Origin: Parasitella parasitica
Lineage: Eukaryota > Mucoromycota > Mucoromycetes > Mucorales > Mucoraceae
Direction of reading: 5' to 3'
DNA length: 64,000 nt
NCBI GenBank assembly: GCA_025201805.1
Contig: MU619258.1
Span: 67,631 to 131,630 of the forward strand
In this document: positions 23,698 to 33,984 of the stretch, in pieces
Layout of the letters: every line of letters starts with the position of its first letter
Numbering within the stretch: position 1 is the stretch's first letter
The notes under the pieces: generated by a model
Told to the model about the DNA's origin: nothing
Database searches by the model: none
The model's input: only the letters and a program-made list of their open reading frames with translations
Made by a program: the position numbers and the translations under genes

Positions 23698-23755
23698 TGT
23701 AAGAAATAACGATGATGGGAAGAGGAGAAAACCAGAAATTTTAATTAAATCAATT

Positions 23756-24901
23756 TCATATTTTGGCATGTGACAGTATCATTGGGCTCATTTGTATGTT
23801 TCCAGATTGCGTATTGAACATATCAATTCCACTCATTATCATCATTGCAATTTTGTCTTTATCGCCCATTAAGCTCATCATTTCGACATGATAAGATAAA
23901 ACATAGCCGGCAGACACCAGTGTCATAATAGTAGCTGTATACACCACAAATACAGATACTGCCTGTTTAGCCAGTAGTATCATTGCTTCGAAAGGGCGTA
24001 AATTCAGCTGCAATCGCTTCACATAGACTGGGTTCAGCGCTTGACTCAATACGTCGATATCTCTGTATGATAATAGCAAAGCATCGCCTAGTAGTTGCCT
24101 CGAATGAAGTCGAAATTCTAAATAGCTGACAAAATTACTGTAATTTATCTCGGATATATACAGATTGAAATCCATGTCTTGTAAGATCCGCCTTTCCAAA
24201 GAGTTGATTTCTTGGTTGGAGTATGTGAAATGTGTCCATTCTGACCAGTCAGAGTTTAGCCAAGTCGCATCAGCCCTATACTTGTAGTTGACTATTTAGA
24301 TGTGCGTAGCAATGCTATAAAAAAAAAGCAAATCTTACATGTATTTATCTGCTACAACAATACTAGCAAGAAACAGGTCCTTAGGATGCCATTGCATCTT
24401 TTTGGTGGGCTGCTGAAAGCATTGATCGATGTACCAAAGACTACAGATTAATGAGGAGCAAGAGATCTGCGCTTTGGAGAGTGTTTTGCGGATAAAGTTT
24501 ACATTTTCTCGATAGCGTTGACTTTGAGCTAAAGTAGTCGTCATAAACAGTAAATCACTTGTAGCCCCAGTCATTACACTGGCAATGAAAGAAGCGGCCA
24601 AATCTACACAAATCATGAATATCGAATAGCCTTTTGTCAATAATCGAAACGTTCAGTTACCAATCATATCGTAGGGAATAGGAAGATAGTTCCCGTGTAA
24701 ACCTTGACTTTGGATCATGCCAAGCCATTGTCGAAAGGCTGCAACCTGCCCATAAACCTACAGAGGACGCAAATCAACAAAAAACGTTTGAATCTTTTTA
24801 GAAAATAATTTTACTGATTGATCTGATAAAAACTTGGATCTATCTCTTTCGGATTGTTCTTTTCGTTGTAATGAACGTCTTCTCGAGTTCTTTTTTGCCA
24901 T
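23756..24901 (-). CDS. Cyclin-box protein
   Basis: Four exons on the minus strand: 24901-24815, 24757-24661, 24603-24339, 24275-23756; 322 residues. The first exon encodes a very basic N-terminus (MAKKNSRRRSLQRKEQ). The cyclin fold is recognised from the first-box helices around FIRKTLSKAQISCSSLICSL, the conserved LFLASIVVADKYMADATW and the second half EINSLERRILQDMDFNLYIS, which carries the cyclin LE..(I/L)L..(L/M)DF signature. This resembles fungal PCL/Pho80-type and CNPPD1-type cyclins. The last third is hydrophobic and Met-rich (VFVVYTATIMTLVSAGYVLS, possibly a membrane segment), which is unusual for a PCL cyclin. Partner CDK unknown. Confidence 0.75.
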
Positions 24902-25291
24902 TCTGATAAGTATAATGAAAAAAGAGGCAAGCAAAAACGGATTAGAGGCACTCCGCTTAATGCTTTATACTGATACCGAATATACAGCGCGGCTTGTATA
25001 TTTTGTCCGCTTCAAAAAAAAAACCAAAAAAAAAACAAGGCTATTTGTTATGAAATGGATAAATTCTACCTTGTCTTTTTACTGCTGCAGATCCTCTTCA
25101 AGTGTCAACAATTCTACCAGTAAAAGCATGCGTAATAATCATGTAAGCTGTCAAGATTGAAAAAAAACCTGACATATTTTTTTTTGTTGATTTGGATGGA
25201 GGCTGATTAGTATAATTTTTTGTAGGATTGAAATCGATTCAAAGTACCAAGTGGGATGGCGTTGGCTTCCGGGCTGGATCTGATAAGCTGG
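24902..25291. other. Intergenic
   Basis: Sequence between the cyclin start and the palindrome. The plus-strand frame at 24834-25160 mostly overlaps cyclin exon 1 and low-complexity Lys codons and is not supported as a gene. Confidence 0.45.
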
Positions 25292-25406
25292 TTTGGACGA
25301 TCATGATATTTTTCTGGACGATTTCGCCTAACCAATTTAGATGAATATGATTATTTTGTAGACAAGTGTGTTTCTTTTTTAGACGAATGTGAGTTTACTC
25401 TCAAAC

Positions 25407-25700
25407 TACAGTGCTTCCAGCGTCAATTGGTCACCCCTTAAAACATTTTACAGACAGGCTATACCGTACTTAGTGATAAACAAACAGCAATCAAATTGGT
25501 TCTCTATTTAAACATTTATCAAATTGCTTCACAGAATGTTGAATGCAGTTTTGAAGCTGCTGAAGGGGAACTTCTTCACAAGACTCGACTATTCTACTAG
25601 TCAGGGTTTCTGTGTCCTTAAGTGAATGGCGTTTAACTTTGGACTTAACAATATACCACCCCAACAGCGCGTTTTTCGATCACAGTAGGGCTATTTCTCG
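25407..25700 (-). mobile_element. Tc1/mariner-like 3' remnant, left palindrome arm
   Basis: Begins with TA then CAGTGCTTCCAGCGTC (25407-25424), a Tc1/mariner-type terminus. On the minus strand it encodes WYIVKSKVKRHSLKDTETLT and QLQNCIQHSVKQFDKCLNRE before a stop, the C-terminal end of a Tc1-type DDE transposase. It is a paralogue of the 11.5-11.8 kb remnant. A stop codon just upstream of the first motif marks it as dead. Confidence 0.65.
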
Positions 25701-25799
25701 CAGTAGGATGCCTTGAAATTGTTTTGATAGAAAGGTTGCATTCATTTTTCATAAATTCTGCGACTCAGGTTTCCGTGTCTATCTCCATGTCCATTTTTT

Positions 25800-26063
25800 C
25801 AACCGCTGGTTCTCGTTACCTTTTCCTACGTACTAAATACGATAACCATAACAAGGGAACAAGCTATATGCATGTTATATTGTGTACCTTTTAACGACGA
25901 AAACGTCAAAAAATTTGTACCAACTATTGATGCACTGAAGAGTTTGGAGATCTGCTACAAGGAGGATCCCATGGAGCCAATGCTAATTTCTTTAAAAAGT
26001 CTTGAAGCTCACACTGTCAAATATCGTAAATATCCTACCACCCAAAGCTTAGAAGAAAAGTAA
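25800..26063 (+). pseudogene. Coding-like fragment, unknown, left arm
   Basis: An open frame reads FFQPLVLVTFSYVLNTITI, then CMLYCVPFNDENVKKFV and LEICYKEDPMEP, then leaves the repeat at 25981 and ends at TAA 26063 with a Lys/Tyr-rich tail (AHTVKYRKYPTT). The mirror copy lies in the right arm. The family is not recognised, and the piece lacks start context and partner exons. Confidence 0.35.
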
Positions 26064-26365
26064 CAAGGTTTAACTTTTCTAGTCGAAGTCTTGACATTTA
26101 AGTCGTACTGCGGTATATTCTTTTGATCGGAGAGTCTGTTAGGATTACTTTTGCTGACTTAACCATTTTCCAAGGCTGCTGACATTTTGTTTGTTAAAAA
26201 GACAGTATTTCCTTCATTTCTACTTGTTTGCAGTTATACACCTCTTTGTTGAATGGGTCGGCAGGCAAAAATACAATATTAAGATAATTGGCTACTTGTG
26301 CTTTAGAGACTATAAAAATATTTTAAATGTTACTGGATCATAGAGTGGAAAAGGTATAGTCTTGA

Positions 26366-26675
26366 TTATGTACCTAAATACATTTGATTTTTATTCACAC
26401 CTGTACTATCTTCAATATGTGATTCTTTTTGCTTGACTGAATATCTTTTGTATAGGAAAGGGTAGGCATTTATTTTGTAAATGCTGATCACTATTGGCTC
26501 CATGGGATCCTCCTTGTAGCAGATCTCCAAACTCTTCAGTGCATCAATAGTTGGTACAAATTTTTTGACGTTTTCGTCGTTAAAAGGTACACAATATAAC
26601 ATGCATATAGCTTGTTCCCTTGTTATGGTTATCGTATTTAGTACGTAGGAAAAGGTAACGAGAACCAGCGGTTGA
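26366..26675 (-). pseudogene. Coding-like fragment, unknown, right arm
   Basis: Mirror copy of 25800-26063 on the minus strand, identical up to EDPMEP. Beyond the arm boundary the protein continues differently (IVISIYKINAYPFLYKRYSV) but with similar spacing of Ile-Ser, Ala, Tyr and Lys/Arg to the left copy. This suggests two diverged homologues whose outer parts were made identical. Confidence 0.35.
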
Positions 26676-26773
26676 AAAAATGGACATGGAGATAGACACG
26701 GAAACCTGAGTCGCAGAATTTATGAAAAATGAATGCAACCTTTCTATCAAAACAATTTCAAGGCATCCTACTG

Positions 26774-27067
26774 CGAGAAATAGCCCTACTGTGATCGAAA
26801 AACGCGCTGTTGGGGTGGTATATTGTTAAGTCCAAAGTTAAACGCCATTCACTTAAGGACACAGAAACCCTGACTAGTAGAATAGTCGAGTCTTGTGAAG
26901 AAGTTCCCCTTCAGCAGCTTCAAAACTGCATTCAACATTCTGTGAAGCAATTTGATAAATGTTTAAATAGAGAACCAATTTGATTGCTGTTTGTTTATCA
27001 CTAAGTACGGTATAGCCTGTCTGTAAAATGTTTTAAGGGGTGACCAATTGACGCTGGAAGCACTGTA
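26774..27067 (+). mobile_element. Tc1/mariner-like 3' remnant, right palindrome arm
   Basis: Mirror image of 25407-25700. The same decayed transposase C-terminus lies on the plus strand, ending in GACGCTGGAAGCACTG then TA at 27067. Confidence 0.65.
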
Positions 27068-27241
27068 GTTTGAGAGTAAACTCACATTCGTCTAAAAAAG
27101 AAACACACTTGTCTACAAAATAATCATATTCATCTAAATTGGTTAGGCGAAATCATCCAGAAAAATATCATGATCGTCCAAAATTAATTTTTATTTGTCT
27201 AATTTTTTTGAGAATTTGTCTCAACTCCAAGTTAAAATACT

Positions 27242-27256
27242 GTATCTAGATACGAA
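27242..27256 (+). repeat. 15-bp target-site duplication, left copy
   Basis: GTATCTAGATACGAA occurs here and again at 27794-27808, flanking the LINE fragment. The flanking bases differ on each side, as expected for a target-site duplication. Confidence 0.75.
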
Positions 27257-27793
27257 ACCAACCTCTCTCGTGCTCACGTTACTGACTGTCTGCAGATACA
27301 TCGCCGACTTCAATTGCCTGAATCTATCCAAGACCCTCTTTCTTTCCTGCTTAACTTACTGCCACTAAAAAAGCCCACAAATGCTCAATACTGCGCTTCC
27401 TGGGCAGTCCGTTGGCCTGCAATCTGCTTGATCCTATTCGAATTAGATCATATTTTCCACAATGAAGACGTTCCTCCGGCTCCTCCTCATATCGGTACTA
27501 GTTTCGTAGAATGGTTGCATAGGTAAAAGCTGCTAGTGTTTCTGACCTGTTTCTGGATTTTTTCTTTTTATTTCTGCTCTTTTGTACTCTTTCATTTCAA
27601 CTTATATTTGTTTCAATTTATAATTTCTTACCTCTTCCATACTTTTTTCGTTTTCCCTCTTGACTCTTCAGAGGGTTTTTTCTTTCCTTCCACTTGGCGA
27701 ACTGGTCCGGGCAATGCAGTTATTCCAACTATTGTGCTCACTATGACCATTTTTATTTTCCTTTTTTTATTTAATAAAATTTCTCATTTAACC
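27257..27793 (+). mobile_element. 5'-truncated non-LTR retrotransposon (LINE) 3' end
   Basis: A 537-bp insertion between 15-bp direct repeats. It starts inside a coding region: a plus-strand frame to 27526 encodes QDPLSFLLNLLPLKK, SWAVRWPAICLILFELDHI and FVEWLHR, resembling the C-terminal region of LINE-type polyproteins in Mucorales as far as I recall them. A T-rich 3' UTR follows, ending in an AATAAAA-like tail next to the right repeat. Variable-length target duplications and 5' truncation are hallmarks of target-primed reverse transcription. No reverse-transcriptase catalytic motif is included, so the family label is moderately sure. Confidence 0.6.
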
Positions 27794-27808
27794 GTATCTA
27801 GATACGAA
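27794..27808 (+). repeat. 15-bp target-site duplication, right copy
   Basis: Second copy of GTATCTAGATACGAA, immediately after the LINE 3' end. The core GTATCTAGATAC is itself palindromic. Confidence 0.75.
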
Positions 27809-28235
27809 GCTCTATTTTGAGTTGGTATTCTACGTTTTATTCGACGAACACATGTTACAGTCAAATTACCTACTATTCCTTCTGAGCTCAAAGATTTCTT
27901 CGACCGAAAAGACTCGCTCTTCATTTGGACGAAATTTCTAATCGATAGCATCAATAATGTATAGCCTCCAATTATAAAAGAAGGTTATTTCACCACAACT
28001 TTTAGATTTACAATTAATATTTAATATTTCTACCGTATCCGAATGTCAAAAAAAGAATTTTTTTTGCTGTATACAATTTCTTCAGCCAGCTTTACTGATA
28101 GAACTAGCTATATATAAAAAGAACTTTATTGATTCCTTTGTCTTTTTTCAACATTGAATTTTTAATACTAACATATATTACTAGTTTTTATATTGTATAC
28201 ACATAGAATCAATGATAGTAAAGGACACTATACAA
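27809..28235. other. Intergenic
   Basis: AT-rich 3' flank of the EXO1-like gene; no gene seen. Confidence 0.5.
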
Positions 28236-31123
28236 TTAACGCATGCGTCTCAAGTGCTTTACCGAGTTTTTGGAGTAATCGTGAGCATCTTCGGAATTTT
28301 CAAATGATCGTTTACGACGTAAAGGGGAGGTTTGCACTCTCTCGCTATCAGTTGAATGCTCTTGAGAAGACTCTGGCGATGGCGATCTTGATGGTTTTGC
28401 TAATGCAGGCGCAGAGGTAATATTGATGCTGCTGCGGGTATACTCTGTAACAGAAAAAATGTTTGGTGTCAAAGATGAGGGTGAGATTTGAGCCGAATCT
28501 GAGCCTTGTGCAGAATCGGTTCGAGGGTTTTCATGCTGCTTGGTATATTTCAAGTGTTTTGAGGAATTATAGCATTGATCGTTTTCAGAGTGATCGAATG
28601 ATCGTTTGCGATGTGAAGATAAGTTATGCATTTCCTCGCTGTCAAGTAAATATTCGCGAGGAGATTGTGGTGATGGTAATGGTGATGGTGATGGTGATGG
28701 TGATGGTGATGAGGTTGCTGATGCATTATATGAGCATAAAATTACAGGCTCTGTAGCATTGTTTACGTTGCTGCGGGTATCTTTTGCGGTTGAAGGGCCT
28801 TGCTCGCCAGCTGGCAGTGACATTTGAGCTTGATTTGAGGCTCGTGGTTGAAGGTAGCGAGCTCTTTCGTTAATGACTCTGGTTTCAAGAACTTGCTCTT
28901 TCACGGTTTCAATAGTATCGCGCTTAGGTCGAGGTCTTTCGAGTGGTAAAGGTTTTTGTCGTTGACTCATGCGAATTGTTGGAGATGGATTAGGGATTCT
29001 CCATTGGGGGCTATTACAAGATGATGAGGATTCTCCAGATCTTTTTTGATTTTTTGAGAGTTCTCTAGACTTGGGACCAAGGCCTCTACAAAGGGGGGCA
29101 TTATTTTTATCGTTAGGATTGATATCAAGGTGATTGGTAAAAGATGACGATGTTGTTCTGTGTTCTGGGTCTTTAAGACTTGAGTTGCTGCTTGGTAAAA
29201 CACGCAATCCACTGCATTGAAATGGTACCGCTGCCAGTTTTTGTTCACTATTACTGTCTGTAGAAGCCTCCAAAATGGTATTTGCAGCAACTTTTTGAAG
29301 AGGATTGAATATAGGAGAAGCAGTGGGTACTCTGATAGCTCTTTGCTGCGACGATTCAGTGAATTTTCGAGTTCTGTCCAAGTCTTTAGAAAAATTTGTG
29401 GGTATTGTTGAGGTAGAAGCAGCAGGTATTCTGATAGTACTTTGCTGTGATGATTCAGTAGGTTTTTGTACAGTATTCTTGTCTGTAGAAACGTTTGTGG
29501 CAACTTTCGGAACAGACCTGACGTTTTTAACTCTTTGCTGCAATGACTCACCAAGGCTTTGTTCTTTATGCTTGTCAGCGGAGACCTTTGATACGATATT
29601 TGCAGCAGTCGTGGGAATACGATTAACGATGCGAGAAGCTGTTGGTGATCTTTTGACCCTTCTTTGTTGTGATGAAATTTCTCCCAATGGTTCTGCATTC
29701 TGTGTTTTGCTAGGTGCTTTCGATAATAGTGGCGATTTCGTCAATACTGGTGATTTTGGTGATTTTGGTGATTTTGGTAATCTTAGCAACTTTGATTCAG
29801 GAGACTCGGGGAGTGGCTGTATATACCTTATAAATCAGATTGTGGGGGGCATAAAAGATAATTTTAAAAAAGTAACTTACAGAAATATTTTCCTTTACAG
29901 TGTCAACAAAAGCAATAAATTCTTCTGTAATAGCTTCCTTTAAAGGCTTATTTTTTGGTTTCGACTTGGGAATAGCTTTGTTGACACAGAAGATAGTAGA
30001 GTCTTGTACAGTAGGAATTTTGCCCAGCTTCAACATGTCTTGACGGGAGCAGTTGCTTGGAAGAGGGTTTGAACGGATGTAATTCATTTCGTCAATGTCA
30101 AAGACCCATCGGTGAAGGAAACCAAGGTTAGCAAGGTGAAAGTTCTCGTTGTAATCACCGGGAAAGTCTTTTTTAAGCTTGCGTCTCAAAACCATTAAAT
30201 TATGAGCAGTAGATTTGTTGTCTTTGTACTGTTTGAGTATGGTTTCCAAACACACTCCTTTGAGCGATGCCAAGTAATCACAACCAGATAAAATGCAGAT
30301 ATGGCGGAAAGTCTCGACATCATAGCCTTTAAAGGGGCTTGCATCGTTATGTAAGACTTGATCCAAAGAGATCTCCACTGCATTGCCGTGTCGATTAATC
30401 TTGTAGATACATTTTTTGCACCCAAAAGCCAAAAGTTCAGAGTTTTCAGTGACAACTGCATCTGCCTTTCCTGTTTTAACAAAGTGTGCAAGCTGTGCAT
30501 CTGCCTCGTTTGGTGCTACAATGCATTTGACCTTCTTGGCGACTAGTTTCTGCAAAGAAAGGGTCATGTCTTTTGCTACTTGCCGAAATTAGTCAACTTA
30601 CTTTGATAATGGCTTTAATAATGCCATCAGTAATGGTTACAGCTTGTTGAAAGAATTTCTCGGCTTCGGCGAATTTTCCTTGCTTGTAAAGTGCATGGCC
30701 TTTTTTCAAAGTATCATTTTGACGGCTGGGAATTAAAAAAAAAAATTAGTTACAATGTTCAGGTGTAGCATACAATGCTGCTTACTGGCGACGTTTATCA
30801 CTGATAGCTTTTCCAAGTGGAAGAGGCAAACCATCAAACACGACAATGGGAGTGATACCATGATATATAAACAAGTCAATATAGCGCATGAAATGTGTGA
30901 TATACCTATATTGTGAAGGATTCAGTATTAGTGTAAAAAAGAAATCAGTTGTCGGATCTTACGAGTCTGTAGGCCTTTTTAATGCAAGGTTTGTCGCAGC
31001 ACCAAAACCTCTACGGTGAAGAATACCATGGCCATCGATGGCAACCGTTTTACTCTTGTAGCTTGAAATATTTATTTCTTTTTGAACTGGACGAAGAGAT
31101 TCTAACAATCCTTTTATTCCCAT
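28236..31123 (-). CDS. EXO1: Exonuclease 1-like XPG/FEN1-family nuclease
   Basis: Five exons on the minus strand: 31123-30963, 30905-30786, 30725-30602, 30549-29881, 29816-28236; 884 residues. EXO1 resects DNA ends and removes error-containing strands in mismatch repair. N-domain: MGIKGLLESLRP, AIDGHGILHRRG, VFDGLPLPLGK. I-domain: NEADAQLA, then VVTENSELLAFGCKK, then LSGCDYLASLKGV, a canonical layout. However, the segment that reads TEDSDLLAFG in human EXO1 (metal ligands D171 and D173) is TENSELLAFG here. That is Asp to Asn and Asp to Glu, so catalysis may be weakened or lost. The long C-terminus is disordered, with a KSP run, four imperfect ~40-residue repeats and a duplicated RKRSF block. 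A perfect TGACGTCA lies about 105 bp before the ATG. Confidence 0.85.
28672..28712 (-). repeat. GATGGT hexanucleotide repeat in the EXO1-like exon
   Basis: Tandem GATGGT/GATGGA copies on the plus strand encode alternating Ser-Pro on the minus strand within the disordered tail; a coding microsatellite. Confidence 0.8.
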
Positions 31124-31228
31124 GATGAAGAATTGGTTTCAGTTAGTTGATATAGCTTGCAAAAAGAAAATCATCAACTGGAGTGTAACAAAAAGGATAT
31201 GGTATTCCAGCGCGTTTATCTGGACGAG

Positions 31229-31236
31229 TGACGTCA
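31229..31236. promoter_or_regulatory. CRE/ATF-type site TGACGTCA
   Basis: Perfect 8-bp palindrome about 105 bp upstream of the EXO1-like ATG, matching the consensus for bZIP factors of the CREB/ATF family. Position and perfection make function plausible; nothing else supports it. Confidence 0.4.
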
Positions 31237-33238
31237 AACGAGGTTTGCCTTAAACTGATCATATTGCGCTGTGAAGAGTGGGGAAATACATTCACTCTAC
31301 TGCTGATTCTAGTCTGTTATCCTAGTATCATGCTGCGTTCCATCGAATGATTAAAACTTCCTACTTGGCGATGCTGCATCAATCATTTCAAACTAAAAGA
31401 GGCACATCTTACAGAATTTTCTCTCCTGCAGGTGCATAAAATGTCTAGAACCTATTTTTGAAAATTTAAATCATTTTTGAGGCATAATGTAATTTTTTCA
31501 AATTTGAAATAATGTGTCTTTATTCATTTTACCTTATGGACTCTCATGAAAAGTTGCTGTAAATCAATCACCTATTCTTGTTGGATATGTGCTAGGTAAA
31601 AGAACAACAAACTGCGGCGTCATTTTAAGCACTCGATTCGACTAAAAATGGTATAATTTCGATAAATATCGTTCAAATCAAGTGCAAAATTGGTGGCGGT
31701 AATGCAGAGCTCACCTGGCAATCTATTTTATAATGTCTCCACAACGATGTATTTGGTGCACAGAGAACAACTAGCGAAAATTGGGTATAGACAATCATTT
31801 AGATACGTAAGAATACATTTTCTTGCAAAATATAAACTACAGTATTGAAACATTGGACATTTCAGAAGTTTCGTCAAATTTATGTAATATACAATGTGCT
31901 GCATGCTAAATCCATTTCATGATGATCTTTCAGGGCAAAGTTTGTATGGTATATAGCCACAGAAATGTATGATGGCATAATATATATATTTATGTGGATA
32001 TATAGCAACAGTCCGGATTATTGTTTGCGTTTGCCTATAATCGAGAATTCGACATCATTAATTTTAAAAGGGAAATTTGTCTATTTCAATATATAAAAAG
32101 AATCTATAATGCCCATGAACATTTAATCTGCTGCTTTTCTATGGCATTTTTCAACCAGAGATAAATGGAATTGCACAACATCGAATTATAGTGGTATGCC
32201 CAAGTATGTTACTCTGGCATTGCTCTAGTTTTAAATATCCTGGTATTCTGAATTGACGAATAATGACCAGAGAGCTCTAGACATTTTTAGCAAAGACTTT
32301 GCAATGTAAGGCTCGTAAGAAGCAAAAAGTTTTGGATACAGTGGAGTGTAAGCAGGAATCTGCCCTTCTCCACATGCGTAGCAATGAAAATGCTTGAAAT
32401 ACATGGTTATTTTTGGTTTCATTAGCTGGCTAAAGACAAAGACAGATATAAATCTATACCCATATTGAGAAAAGATCGAGATTCCATCATCATCAAAGAG
32501 ATACGCTAAACGTTTCTTTGCAAATAAAAATGTTTTTTTCATGTGCTCATGAATACGATAACAAACGATCTCCTTGATTTCTCCTTAATACCACTATTTA
32601 GTATATTGTTAAAATTGGTTTTGCTACTCTCGGGATCCCCTCCGTTCATCAAACATGATGATCAATCTTGCTATATTTTTCTAATACTCCATGTGTCTAC
32701 TACAGAAAGTTACATGATGAAAGCAAAAAACTGCATACATATCTTGTTGATAGTTACGGATTTATGTTTGTATATATTTTTACAACATTATTCATATGCT
32801 ACATATGCTACAGATGTTCTTTACGAAAGCTTGAACACAAATAAAGCATATTTATTCATAAGGTTTCGTCCAACGATTTTGGCTTGAATTGTACGACACC
32901 AACAGCTGCGAAAAACGCCTCAAGTTGTACACAATAATTATAACTGGTACCTTTGAAAGTACAGCATGCATATTTGCAGCGGTATAACAGTACCAAGAAA
33001 GCTCTTTCAACAGTACTGATTTTCATTCTTGTCAGGCTTCAAGGTCGATCAATCCATGGTGAATGATGAAGTTTCATTATCAGGATATCCATATGAAAGC
33101 ACCTTAAACGTTACAACATTAAAAATATCCCGAGACCCTTTTTTTCGAGGAAATGCATTATATGAAACTGCAGTTGTCTTTACATATGCAAGAAGTTTTG
33201 TACAGTACATTTATACGCGTCTTGGACCACCCTAATGA

Positions 33239-33240
<2 letters not shown>

Positions 33241-33271
<31 letters not shown>
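33241..33271. repeat. TA dinucleotide microsatellite
   Basis: About 15 uninterrupted AT/TA units; a simple repeat. Confidence 0.9.
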
Positions 33272-33274
<3 letters not shown>

Positions 33275-33794
33275 CGTGTCTATAGAACGGATACCAGTGC
33301 TTCGTTTCAAAAACATTAGAATGTCAAAGTTTCCCATGTATCAGCTTTACAGGATAGGAATCAAAGCTGGTGAAAGGGAGACCTTGCTCATAAAAGTCTA
33401 GTCCTTTCCCCTTGATTTTACTCACGGGCCTGCTTGAAATAGATTCTTTTACTGTTTATTTTGGTTGGCTTTTCACAGTTTGCATAAGTATTTATATGTT
33501 TGATTTATGACACTCACCGAATCTACTCAAGAAAAATGAGCAATAATAACCTCAAATCAGACAATTCCACTTATCGGCGTAAGTTTATAAATGGCAAGTA
33601 ACTGTAGCAATCTTTGCTTGTTGTCAAAAATACAAACAAGTTTCAAGATAAATAACTATTTGTGATACCATTGTAGTACAAACACAGTGTTCCCAATGCA
33701 TAAAAGTTCGAACGCCCATTTCGCCGTTATATAAATTGCTTAGAAACGTATCCCCTTTTATTTTCACATTTTGCTCATTTTTCAAATCATCTTT

Positions 33795-33849
33795 NNNNNN
33801 NNNNNNNNNNNNNNNNNNNNNNNNNNNNNNNNNNNNNNNNNNNNNNNNN
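33795..33849. other. Assembly gap (55 N)
   Basis: Unresolved bases between T/A homopolymer runs in the presumed promoter of the giant gene. Confidence 0.99.
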
Positions 33850-33984
33850 TTAAAAAAAAATATCTATCAAAAGTTTCTGTATTTTTGCATTTTCTTGTTT
33901 TTAAACACACAAACACTACTTGTATCAAAAAAAAAAAAAATATCTCTTTTTAACCCTTTAATTTTGATTTGAAAAAAAAAAAAA

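Larger units (their letters stand above)
25292..27182. repeat. Large palindrome: two 690-bp inverted arms around a 511-bp centre
   Basis: Positions 25292-25981 and 26493-27182 are reverse complements with a constant coordinate sum of 52474, meaning no net indel. Only one mismatch was found by eye (near 25317 versus 27157). Both arms contain, from outside in: about 115 bp of unknown sequence; a TA-CAGTGCTTCCA Tc1-type terminus; about 55 codons of decayed transposase C-terminus; and a coding-like stretch that crosses the arm/centre boundary. The near-identity implies very recent formation, recent gene conversion, or an assembly artefact. Confidence 0.9.
31237..33984. other. 2.7-kb gene-free region with assembly gap
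   Basis: AT-rich DNA upstream of the giant gene. The minus-strand frame at 32542-32231 (103 codons, e.g. KKRLAYLFDDDG and HCYACGEGQIPAYT) has a protein-like composition but no start context, introns or known family; I leave it unassigned. A TA microsatellite lies at 33241-33271. A run of N occupies 33795-33849, 136 bp before the Gellin-like ATG, so part of that promoter is unresolved. Poly-A/T runs flank the gap. Confidence 0.5.

Noticed and set aside
29305-29943. A 212-codon plus-strand frame opposite the EXO1-like tail
   Set aside because: It is antisense to a repetitive disordered region, crosses an intron of the supported gene and has no recognisable domain.
30195-30546. Alternative frames within the EXO1-like gene
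   Set aside because: Shadows of exon 4, which carries clear XPG-family motifs in its own frame.
32231-32887. Frames of about 100 codons on both strands in the gene-free region
   Set aside because: No start context, introns, family resemblance or neighbouring exons; not enough to call genes.
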